Source: Hondaea fermentalgiana
Lineage: Eukaryota; Sar; Bigyra; Thraustochytrida; Thraustochytriidae
NCBI GenBank assembly: GCA_014084085.1
Contig: NPFB01000087.1
Coordinates: 110,110 to 152,151 of the forward strand
Direction: 5' to 3'
Length of the DNA stretch: 42,042 nucleotides
In this document: piece after piece, positions 1 through 7,969 of the stretch
How the letters are laid out: each line of letters opens with the position of its first letter
How positions within the stretch are numbered: the first letter of the stretch is position 1
Position numbers and translations under genes: made by a program
Notes under the pieces: model-generated
What the model saw: only the letters and a program-made list of their open reading frames with translations
The model's database searches: none
What the model was told of the DNA's origin: nothing

Positions 1-678
1 GAGGGAGGGAGGGAGGGAGCGAGGGAGGGAGGGAGGGAGGCGGCGCGTCCGTTGGCGGGAGGGAGGCAGAAGAGGGAGAGGAGCAGAGCAGCGGCGCGGC
101 GCGGCGCGGAGCTAGCTAGCCAGCTGAAGGCGCTCGCGGGAGGGTGGGCGGGAGGACAGGAGGGACGACAGGAGGGAGCCAGGCAGGGAAGGCGAGCGTG
201 ACGTGACGCCGGCGGGGAGGAATAGGGCAGGAAGGAAGGAGCCCGCGAGGCTGGGGGACGCAGCGCGGGCGTCCCTGGTGCGGATATTTCTTGCCTTGTT
301 GCTGCTTGTTGCGTGCTGGCCGGTTCACGCAGGTGGGGACGCGGCGGCGGCGTCTCCGCTGGGGACCGGCGAGAGTGAGTCAGAGGGAGGGAGGGAGGGA
401 GGAGGGGAGAGAGGCGGACTCGGGAAGATACGAACGAAAGAAAGAAAGACGCGACGACGAGATCAACCGCGATGATGACGATCGGCGGCGGCACGCTGAC
501 GGCTGCGAGGCCCGACAGTGAATCCCAATCGGGCTGGCAGTGGCGGAAGGCTGTGTCCCGCGGGGCTCTGGACGCAAAGCGCAGCAGCGAGAAGAAATAA
601 ATGAGCGAAGCACGGAAAGGATGAGCAACGAACGGGGAGTGGCCGAGGCTCGAATGAGGAGGTCCGGGCCGCACGCGT

Positions 679-722
679 GATTGATTGATCAATCGATCGA
701 TCGATCGATTGATCGATCGATT
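679..722. repeat. GATC/GATT tetranucleotide repeat
   Basis: Imperfect tandem GATT/GATC units, largely self-complementary because GATC is a palindrome. One of several tetranucleotide tracts in this window that lie in gene leaders. Confidence 0.8.
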
Positions 723-834
723 CCCGGCCACTGGCAGCTGCAAAGCTGCTGGAACAGATCGGTCGATCGATTGATCGTGCGAGCCGCACCGGCCAGCCAG
801 GCTCCAGCGGCAGCGCGGCTCACAAATTGGGCGG

Positions 835-846
835 GGTGACGTCACC
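835..846. promoter_or_regulatory. Perfect CRE-type palindrome GGTGACGTCACC
   Basis: A 12-bp perfect palindrome centred on TGACGTCA, the classical site for CREB/ATF-type bZIP factors. It lies about 400 bp beyond the 3' end of the hydrolase gene, so it more likely serves a gene to the left. Function is inferred from the motif alone. A second TGACGTCA palindrome lies at 8970-8979. Confidence 0.4.
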
Positions 847-1240
847 ACCTGCGGCGGCAGATCTGCTCGATGAGATAGAGCAAGGTCCTTTGACTCACAA
901 CAAAGCACGGGGCCCGTCCACGCAACAGCAAACGGCACCTGGCGGCATCAGCCGGCAAAGCGTTGCTGCATAGTTGAAGCGCGCGCGGAATCGTCGACGA
1001 GGACTTGGAAGGAACGGAGCGGCTTGCCACAACGCGCAAGGAAGGCGGGTGGATGGTTGGTTCTTCGAAGTTATAAAGAAAGCAACCCAAGGGCGGGCAA
1101 AGTAGAGAAGAGTAAAAAACAGGAGGGCAAACTATCTAGGCCTAAGGTCTGGCCCCCAAACAAACCAAGCAAAGCCAAGGAAAAACAAGGCACAAGCATG
1201 GTAAAGGTGACGAGACGATGCATATCATATGTCCTGCTCA

Positions 1241-2164
1241 TCAGAGCTTGGACCTCGCGCGAACCTCAATGAGGTTTCGAATAGCAGGGTTGACCTCGTC
1301 AGCACACTGCTCACTGGCGCCATGACCCGCGCCGGGGATGAGCAAGAGCTCAGCATTCGACCCGATCTCACGGGCGAGGAGGTGCGAGTTCGCGTCCGGC
1401 ACGAGAATGTCGCTATCCCCAGACACCACGAGCACAGGCAAGATCGAACCAAGCTGCTTTAAACGCTGCGTCGGCACGCGATGCGTCATGACAGCAAGCG
1501 CTTGCTTGACGAAAATGGGAAAGTCCATGTACTTTCTGCCCTCTTGGGCGCTGGCCTCCGTCCTGCCAAGAATGACAGAGCGCACAATGTCTGCATTCGT
1601 CTTCCCAGACACCTCATCGAGAGCCTCGAGGTAGGTACTAGGGAACATGAGCTGCAGCATCTTTTCCACCTTGGTTTCCGATGTCTGGGCCATGAGCGAC
1701 TGAAGCAGCGTAAAAATTCCTGTTGGCAGAACCGTGATGAATTGAAGCAGCGACTTGATACCGCCTGCAATGGTCGAGAGCAGCGTCACGCTCGCAAAGC
1801 GCTCCAAGTCGAGGAATGCAAGCTCCTGCGTAATCATGCCGCCCATGGACACGCCAACGAGATGAATGTCCTTGGACCAGCCGATATGACGCAAAACCGC
1901 CAGTCCATCCTTGGCCATGGCACGCGTCGTCCATCGCCCTGGAACGTGGTCCGAATGGCCCATGCCGCGATTATCATACGCGACCACGCGGTAACCGGGA
2001 ATCCTGACAAAGTAGTCAATCTGCGGCTCCCAAGGACGCAAGTCGCAGCCCATTCCCATGGTGAGGAACACGCGGTGCGTCGCTTCGTCTTCGCTTGCGC
2101 CAAAGACCTCATACCAGATGCGGTGCGCGGGCTCGCCCGCGTTGACCACGTTGCAAAAGGGCAT
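1241..2164 (-). CDS. Alpha/beta hydrolase fold protein
   Basis: A 307-residue single-domain alpha/beta hydrolase. The oxyanion-side signature RGMGHSD is at residues 66-72, the nucleophile elbow GVSMGG places Ser106 as nucleophile, the likely acid is Asp252 in GDSDILVP, and the catalytic His281 lies in GAGHG. Spacing and length fit a complete family member, with a lid-like helical insert at about 135-215. The ATG at 2164 is the first in frame; the frame stays open upstream but has no ATG, and the conserved fold begins soon after it. No signal peptide or membrane segment is seen, so it is probably soluble. The family includes esterases, lipases, epoxide hydrolases and dehalogenases; the sequence does not tell which substrate is used. 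No intron is needed. Confidence 0.9.
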   Translation of the reverse strand: MPFCNVVNAGEPAHRIWYEVFGASEDEATHRVFLTMGMGCDLRPWEPQIDYFVRIPGYRVVAYDNRGMGHSDHVPGRWTTRAMAKDGLAVLRHIGWSKDIHLVGVSMGGMITQELAFLDLERFASVTLLSTIAGGIKSLLQFITVLPTGIFTLLQSLMAQTSETKVEKMLQLMFPSTYLEALDEVSGKTNADIVRSVILGRTEASAQEGRKYMDFPIFVKQALAVMTHRVPTQRLKQLGSILPVLVVSGDSDILVPDANSHLLAREIGSNAELLLIPGAGHGASEQCADEVNPAIRNLIEVRARSKL

Positions 2165-2446
2165 CTTTCTTTCTCTCCTTCTTGCTGACGAGACTGGCCG
2201 ATCGCACCGGCGCTTGCCTTGTCTCGATCGAGTCGACGAGCAGCGCTCCCAGACACCTGCTCCCTCGTTCGCTTGCTCGCTGTCGCTTGCTCGCACGCTC
2301 ACGCTTTGAGGTTTACGTTCGTCGAAGAAGCTTTGCGCTAGAGGCTGCTGACTTTTCGCGCGTCACCCCTTGTCTCTCGCTCAGACATCACCTTTTGAGT
2401 ACCGAGATGGCTTCCTGCTTCAACGATCGGTAATGACCGCGATCGG

Positions 2447-2518
2447 GGGCGCGTAGATCAGTGGCAGATCGCCTGCTTAGCATGCAGGAGGTCATGGGTT
2501 CAATTCCCATCGTGTCCA
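2447..2518 (+). tRNA. tRNA-Ala (AGC), copy 1
   Basis: A 72-nt cloverleaf: 7-bp acceptor stem with the G3:U70 wobble that marks alanine tRNAs, D-stem GATC/GATC, anticodon loop TTAGCAT (anticodon AGC), T-loop TTCAATT, discriminator A. No CCA is encoded, and a T-rich Pol III terminator follows directly. It has GGCA in the D-loop where the other copies have GGTA. Confidence 0.95.
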
Positions 2519-2607
2519 TTCTTTTTCTTTTTATTTTTTTCTAAAATTGTAAGTGGCAAGTGAGTTTTGTTGGGTTGTGGCTGCATCAGTATTGTCCATC
2601 AGGAAAC

Positions 2608-2679
2608 GGGCGCGTAGATCAGTGGTAGATCGCCTGCTTCGCATGCAGGATGTCATGGGTTCGATTCCCATCGTGTCCA
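2608..2679 (+). tRNA. tRNA-Ala (CGC), copy 2
   Basis: The same cloverleaf as its neighbours, with G3:U70, but the anticodon loop is TTCGCAT, giving anticodon CGC, which reads GCG codons. It also differs in the variable loop (ATGTC) and has T-loop TTCGATT. A T-run terminator starts within about ten bases. Confidence 0.95.
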
Positions 2680-3557
2680 AAAGTATTTTTTTCCCTCCTT
2701 GCAGCACTTCCTTCTGACGCAGACGTTGGCGGGGGTAATTCCTCTTGGCGGAGCACTCCTTTTTTGTGTTGGTGGGAATGAATGATGGCGAAGCACTCTT
2801 TCTTTTGTAACTAGGCCTAGGCCCTAGTACGGATGATGGTATTGGTGGTGATAATGGCGGAGTACTTGTTGAATTGGCGCGAATGATGACAAAGCGCTTC
2901 ATTTCGGTTCAGCATTGATGATGGCGAGGCGTTTCTTTTGTTTTGGTGGTGATGATGGCGTTACGCGTTTGAGCTTGGTCTTAAGCACGTAGGCTTGAGC
3001 TTGATTGCGCTATTCAGGCGAGATAATATAAAACAAAGTGGGCGAGCAAGAGCGTCTCGAGAAAAACTGGTGTCGCGGCTGATCTTTGAGAGCGTCAATC
3101 TATGCTGCTTTTACTTCGCACCAACGTATGATGGGGAATTTGGCAGGTAGATCGGCATGGGTAAGCTATCGGATGAAAACGAGATTTTAGTCTACAGGTT
3201 CCAGCGATTATGTTGATGTATGCGCATACATCGCGATACCGTACGATAGCTAGCTTTCCTTGTCGCACTTCTCCATTTTTGGACATGAGGGTGCAGAACT
3301 GCCAATTGATGATGCCCGTCACGATGAAGTTGCCATCACACTTGCACATGTAGCCTGACGCGCAACGTTTACACACATCCAAAAAGTGAGAATTTAGTGC
3401 GAGCAGACGAACTCACGAAATGTGTGCTTTCTAAAGTCACTTCGTCGCTTCAAGAAGAAGAACACGACGTTGCGAAGATTGGTGGTGCGGGAGTGCCAGC
3501 TGCCCATGATCCGCGTCGGTAACTCGGATTTCCGTCGAGCAAAATAGCCTCGAATGT
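2680..3557. other. tRNA-island spacer, no gene seen
   Basis: AT-richer than the rest of the window. It contains the degenerate repeat at 2745-2972 and a CTAGGCCTAG palindrome near 2814. The open frames here either read across the tRNA gene or lack coding character. Confidence 0.5.
2745..2972. repeat. Degenerate short repeat, about six copies
   Basis: A core resembling ATGATGGCGAAGCRCTT recurs with mismatches near 2745, 2781, 2850, 2882, 2916 and 2950, often followed by a TTTCTTTTG-like stretch. Spacing varies from about 32 to 70 bp. Found by eye; no gene is evident across it. Confidence 0.45.
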
Positions 3558-3629
3558 GGGCGCGTAGATCAGTGGTAGATCGCCTGCTTAGCATGCAGGA
3601 GGTCATGGGTTCAATTCCCATCGTGTCCA
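3558..3629 (+). tRNA. tRNA-Ala (AGC), copy 3
   Basis: Consensus copy of the island: G3:U70 acceptor pair, D-stem GATC/GATC, anticodon AGC, T-loop TTCAATT, discriminator A, no encoded CCA. A run of nine T residues follows. The 5' flank AATAGCCTCGA resembles that of the minus-strand copy at 5743-5814. Confidence 0.95.
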
Positions 3630-3863
3630 ACTCAGATTTTTTTTCCCGACCATGACCAAATTTGTTTTTTTTTTTGTTTTTTTTTCATTTCACATTCTTT
3701 TATCTTCGACTCTCGCAAGCTCGAAGACCGAGACATCAGTCGCAAGGTTTTGCAATGGATGGTCATGCAACAGAAACATGCAGCTACAGTCGACAGGAGC
3801 GCTGGTTCTCCATAGAGGTTGCTGGCTTTGCGAGACCCGTTGAGCAGCGATAGCGAAGCTTCA

Positions 3864-3935
3864 GGGCGCGTAGATCAGTGGTAGATCGCCTGCTTAGCAT
3901 GCAGGAGGTCATGGGTTCAATTCCCATCGTGTCCA
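3864..3935 (+). tRNA. tRNA-Ala (AGC), copy 4
   Basis: Consensus copy with G3:U70, anticodon AGC and discriminator A, followed by a long T-run terminator. It lies 234 bp after copy 3 in the same direction, but the intervening sequence is unrelated to the other spacers. Confidence 0.95.
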
Positions 3936-4540
3936 AATTCTTTTTTTTTAATTTGTTGTGAGGAGGACTACGGTTACGGACAGCGCTGGTGCGAACAAAT
4001 TTACAGTGTTAGGCCTAGTGTCTTTGCGGGAGGAGGTCTTGAAGCTGCACGAAAGCGGCATATCAAGTTATCAGCTGCAGCTGCCAAAACCAGATCTCGG
4101 GAATGCAGACGATGCAATAGCGACTGTCTTCACCAACAATGCAGGTTTCGAGGGGATGTCTTCTGCAATTCTTGCAATCTTTCTTCCCACGATACCGACG
4201 CGTGTATATCCAAAGGTAACAGCTTGACTGCCAAGCGGAAGTGCAAAGAGGAAGAGGAGGAAATCGAAACGAGAAGAAGAAACGCATCCCACGTTGACAA
4301 CCTCAAAAGTACCGTGAAGGACCCCGTCAACTCTCAACCTCTTACGATAAGCACGCATTCCTGTCAGACTCCTTCATCCTCGATTTCAATCGCAAGATTG
4401 TCCATGTATACACCCAGAGCATCGATCCGCAGGATTAGTTTCGCATTGTCAGGCCTCCAAAAGAGTAAAGAGGAAAAATTCCAAACAACATGTGTCTTTA
4501 TACTTTTTTATTATAAAAAAGAAAAAAAAAGAAAAAAGAA
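3936..4540. other. tRNA-island spacer, no gene seen
   Basis: Between a plus-strand and a minus-strand tRNA gene whose 3' ends face each other. The open frames here (for example near 3958-4227) start at non-ATG codons and match no family I recognise. The right end is an A-rich tract, which is the minus-strand terminator of the next tRNA gene. Confidence 0.45.
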
Positions 4541-4612
4541 TGGACACGATGGGAATTGAACCCATGACCTCCTGCATGCTAAGCAGGCGATCTACCACTG
4601 ATCTACGCGCCC
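4541..4612 (-). tRNA. tRNA-Ala (AGC), copy 5
   Basis: Minus-strand consensus copy: G3:U70, anticodon AGC, discriminator A, T-run terminator on the minus strand (A-rich on +). Its 5' flank (4613-4636) closely resembles the 5' flank of the plus-strand copy at 6502, and a TATATA element lies about 45 bp upstream. Confidence 0.95.
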
Positions 4613-5742
4613 AAGCCATTGTTGGCTTGTTGAAGGAGGGTGAGGTCTAGACAACTATATAGTAAAATTTGATGTAGGGCGCATTGAAAGTTCGAATGAT
4701 CCGCACGCATGTCTCAGCAAACAAAGAAAATGGAAACTAGGTCTACATTTTCTTTATGTTCCACAGCCGCTGCCTTCATATGAATATAAAAAATAACAAC
4801 AACAACAAATCTCAGGTCCCAGGTTGGCCACGTAAAAATGCCGGACGAGAAGTGAGTCAGCTCAGGGGAAAAAAAAAGAAGAAGGCGAGCGAGAGCGATG
4901 CTATAAGCTTTGAGTTGGCTCATCCGTGGCAGTGCTCAAGGTGAATAACTTCCTCTCTGCTTGGATGCTGTCCCGTGCTATCAACTCGGTCATCCCAAAC
5001 GAGGTCCTGGTAAATGTCATGCGCAATCTCTTTCCCAGCAAAGATCACATGAATAAGCGCGTGGGTGCACTCATCACGAACAACTGGCAAGATCGACTAG
5101 GTCTCGCTCTTTGCGAAGACACTTGCGTCGAGATCTTCTTTTCCAAAGATTTCAACGCTGCACATGCTCGGCCCGAGCTCCGTTGTGCCATTTATGGAAA
5201 GATTCTTGCTGCACACGCGCAACCAAAACCTGGCCTTGAGGTCTTTGCCAGCAGACTATCACATCATCTGCACGTCCGTTCGCCCATGCCGTCTAAATTG
5301 GGTCTCAATCCGATATCAGAGGAGCGGAGGTGACTTTGATGTGATGTGTAGCACTTTTGAAGTGCTCTGAAAGTAAGCCAACTTCGCAAAGGTAAAAAAG
5401 CTTATTTGCTTCTTCTACCGTGGTCCTGAGATTTGCTGTGTAATATTCTTGTTGACGTTCATTTGTTAAGTGAGGTCGCCACTGCGGGATGTCGGTCGCT
5501 AAGACCATTCTTGAAAATAGATAGCGCATCATCAGCCATGTGCAAAGCTACAATGTACTCGCCTTAACTGCAGCCAAAAACGGAGGCAAGCTTGAACGAA
5601 TCTCGATTGCGAGTTTGCGCCACGGGCTGCTCTGATCACTCGCGACGAACTCAAGGCTCGGCGCAAGACCGAGGGATTGTCCACGACGTTCAGAAAAAGA
5701 TGAGGCCTACCGCGCCAATATTCATTAAAAAAAAAAAAGATT
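4613..5742. other. tRNA-island spacer
   Basis: Holds the doubtful coding fragment at 4965-5333 and otherwise nothing recognised. The left end carries the conserved 5' flank and TATATA element of copy 5. Confidence 0.4.
4965..5333 (+). pseudogene. Possible small gene or decayed coding fragment
   Basis: An ATG-started frame of 122 codons lies in the spacer between two minus-strand tRNA genes. It has no recognised domain, signal peptide or membrane segment. Its third positions are fairly G/C-rich, unlike the surrounding DNA, which hints at past or present coding. The reverse strand over the same stretch also reads protein-like, but is interrupted by several stops. A decayed gene on the minus strand, a small gene on the plus strand, or chance are all possible. 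Confidence 0.2.
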
Positions 5743-5814
5743 TGGACACGATGGGAATTGAACCCATGACCTCCTGCATGCTAAGCAGGCGATCTACCAC
5801 TGATCTACGCGCCC
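5743..5814 (-). tRNA. tRNA-Ala (AGC), copy 6
   Basis: Minus-strand consensus copy with G3:U70, D-stem GATC/GATC, anticodon AGC and discriminator A. Its terminator is the A-run (T-run on the minus strand) at about 5727-5739. The 5' flank reads AATAGCTTCGA on the minus strand, like copy 3. Confidence 0.95.
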
Positions 5815-6069
5815 TGGCTCGAAGCTATTCCACTTCGACGGGACTATGGTCATCAACGACCAACATCCGTTGCCTGTGCTGTCCAGAAACGGGCGCAAGC
5901 TTGAAGCGTCGCTACGATCTACTCGCATCACACGAAGGTGAATCACGCGAAAGCTCACGGGGCAAATCACTCCTTCTCACATTAGACATAAAAAAAATTA
6001 GGTTGTGCAGCCACTCGAAAGACCATCCCCCACACTTTCTTTCTCTCATAAGAGAGGAAAAAAAAAAGA

Positions 6070-6141
6070 TGGACACGATGGGAATTGAACCCATGACCTC
6101 CTGCATGCTAAGCAGGCGATCTACCACTGATCTACGCGCCC
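6070..6141 (-). tRNA. tRNA-Ala (AGC), copy 7
   Basis: Minus-strand consensus copy with G3:U70, anticodon AGC and discriminator A, with an A-run on + acting as terminator. An ATATATAT element lies about 55 bp upstream. It is 255 bp from copy 6, in the same direction. Confidence 0.95.
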
Positions 6142-6501
6142 GAATTGTCGATTACTCAAAGACGATCCGTTGAGCAAACGTTGACCTTTGGAAAATATAT
6201 ATGTAAGTTGAATTCTGTAGTGGTCGATCGTAATGTGAATGGCCAAGCATGAAGCTTTGGTCTTTAACCTGACTGGCAGCTTGAATATAAATTATTGAAG
6301 ACGTGAGATTCCTGTAGCAGCCAGCTTTATCAAGTTTTTTTTACAAATGTTGGTGTCAAAATGAAAGCCGTCAACCAAGCAGTGTCTCCACCAAGAAACG
6401 TGTTTGGTGACAAAAAAAGCTTGCTGTCATCACAGTTGTTGTTGCATAGATTCGATATAAATGTCGAGTTAAATTTCACTTTCAACGAGCCTCAATGGCT
6501 T
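6142..6501. other. Divergent spacer between tRNA copies 7 and 8
   Basis: Copies 7 and 8 point away from each other across this AT-rich spacer. It carries TATA-like elements near 6194-6202 and 6454-6460, facing copies 7 and 8 respectively. No open frame of note. Confidence 0.4.
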
Positions 6502-6573
6502 GGGCGCGTAGATCAGTGGTAGATCGCCTGCTTAGCATGCAGGAGGTCATGGGTTCAATTCCCATCGTGTCCA
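6502..6573 (+). tRNA. tRNA-Ala (AGC), copy 8
   Basis: Plus-strand consensus copy with G3:U70, anticodon AGC and discriminator A, followed by a run of seven T residues. The 5' flank (TTCAACGAGCC then CAATGGCTT) nearly matches that of copy 5, and a TATAA element lies about 45 bp upstream. Confidence 0.95.
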
Positions 6574-6790
6574 AATTTTTTTGCCAATTTTTTTGCAATT
6601 CGAGTTTCTCCTTTCCCCCACAAAAGGACTCATGGTTCGACTCGGCTCATGGTTCGAATTATTCGTTAACTGCAGCTGGCTGGCATGCAATGTCTACTGA
6701 TCAGTGAGCTGGCACTAGCTGGTTGGTTCATGACATGTTGGTTGGTTTGTTCGTTTTTTGGCAGGGAAAAGGGAGAATGAGTGAATATCT

Positions 6791-7969
6791 TCACTCAAGT
6801 CCGTGATGATGTAAAGCAGAGTGAAAATTTTGGGGATGAAACTGTGGTTGGACACCATAGTAAAATGGCGATCCCATAACCTGAAGATGTGGCGGAGGGG
6901 TGAACAAGTACGGAAACTGTTGTGCTCTTTGCGCGCCAATTGTGTTGTGGAGCGCGGCGTGAAGAATCTGTTGAGGATCTGCACAGTTGACGTGGGAAAG
7001 TCGTGCTTGTCCCATCTCGTCTTCAACCACCTGGATAAGAATGCGCTTCGAGGCCTCTAACGAGGGCTTCTTCTTGGACTGACGCAAGCTCAACAGGCCT
7101 TCTAGCGCTCCCTGCATACCTGCAGTGTCTGTGCTGGCTTGTGGCTCGTCAGTGCGCTCAAATTTACTCTGATTGCCACCGTCACCGTTTTTTCCTCCAA
7201 ATGACGTCGTCCGCAGTCGCTTCGCGTCGTGAGTGGGCAAGACTTCGTCGTAGAGAGGTAGCGTAGACTCTGATGAAGTAGCCGACACCGATGAGGTCGT
7301 TGAAGATGACGATGGGCGCGGCCCAGGAGTCTCGCACAAAGATTTATTTGGCCATGAGAACTCGACGGCAGTTGGATCGAAGGCAATCCATTTGAGAAAG
7401 GCTGAGTGATGCAAGTGAAGGCGGACAACAGCGCCTGTTTTTTTCACGAGCTCCATAAAGTTGTCGCGAGCTGTATCCGCGTCCCCGAGACTGCAGGCCT
7501 TGAAGGTGCGCGAAACGTGTTGCGTCCAATTGGATGAAAAGTCGGAATTGGCCGTGCGGTCGCGGAACTTTGTAAAAAACACCATGCGGAAGAGACAAAA
7601 GTTGCCAAGACGAATCTCGATGAATCGTGTCATGGCTGACGAGGCTCGTGCTTGCCCACACTTGCTCATCAGGACGCGCGTGGCTCTACTGAGGACTTCG
7701 CGGTTTGGCGCCGCCAGCGCGTAGAGTCGCGAGCGGCCCACAGCGCCTTTGACCGCACACGGAACCTTGCCGGCCACAAGCGCCTCCACACCGTGCGTGA
7801 GGCTGCACAGCACCACGTCAAGGTCGGCGCCGGGCCCAAGTCTGCGCACGAGGGCTTCCTCGTGCACGGCAAATGGAATGTCTTTGGACCCTGGGCACGC
7901 CGCCGCGAGGCACTTGGGACCTGTTGCGGCGGCGGCGGCGGCGGCGGCGGCCACCGCTTCGCCGCTCAT
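6791..7969 (-). CDS. Uncharacterised 392-residue protein
   Basis: I do not recognise this protein. It opens with a polyalanine tract (residues 5-15, encoded by a GGC/GCC repeat at about 7926-7953). A folded-looking region covers about 30-210, with alternating hydrophobic and charged segments (for example residues 113-135). A Ser/Thr-rich low-complexity linker (218-237) is followed by a basic and helical stretch (295-325), and the tail is rich in aromatic, Pro, Gln and His residues (350-392). There is no signal peptide or membrane segment. Serine-rich and Pro/Gln-rich regions of this kind are common in nuclear regulators, but no DNA-binding domain can be named. The start is the ATG at 7969; the open frame continues upstream without an ATG. 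An undetected intron cannot be excluded. Confidence 0.7.
   Translation of the reverse strand: MSGEAVAAAAAAAAATGPKCLAAACPGSKDIPFAVHEEALVRRLGPGADLDVVLCSLTHGVEALVAGKVPCAVKGAVGRSRLYALAAPNREVLSRATRVLMSKCGQARASSAMTRFIEIRLGNFCLFRMVFFTKFRDRTANSDFSSNWTQHVSRTFKACSLGDADTARDNFMELVKKTGAVVRLHLHHSAFLKWIAFDPTAVEFSWPNKSLCETPGPRPSSSSTTSSVSATSSESTLPLYDEVLPTHDAKRLRTTSFGGKNGDGGNQSKFERTDEPQASTDTAGMQGALEGLLSLRQSKKKPSLEASKRILIQVVEDEMGQARLSHVNCADPQQILHAALHNTIGAQRAQQFPYLFTPPPHLQVMGSPFYYGVQPQFHPQNFHSALHHHGLE

Larger units (their letters stand above)
1..1240. other. GC-rich low-complexity flank without a supported gene
   Basis: This stretch lies downstream of the minus-strand hydrolase and runs to the window edge. It holds (GGGA)n tracts at about 1-65 and 383-412, a GATC/GATT tract at 679-722 with a shorter one near 760-777, and a CRE palindrome at 835-846. 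The open frames here are short, low-complexity and mostly lack an ATG. One frame (about 128-475) encodes a hydrophobic stretch resembling a signal peptide near 270-325 but has no ATG before it. The composition resembles the leaders of the other genes in this window, so it may be the promoter of a gene beyond the left edge; that is inference. Confidence 0.5.

Noticed and set aside
128..475. Frame with a hydrophobic, signal-peptide-like stretch near 270-325
   Set aside because: The frame has no ATG between its upstream stop and the hydrophobic stretch, and it is otherwise low-complexity. It would need an unseen upstream exon.
5592..6173. Open frames containing DTMGIEPMTSC-type peptides
   Set aside because: These are translations of the antisense strand of the tRNA-Ala genes. 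The same peptide recurs wherever a tRNA copy occurs and is a known kind of false protein.
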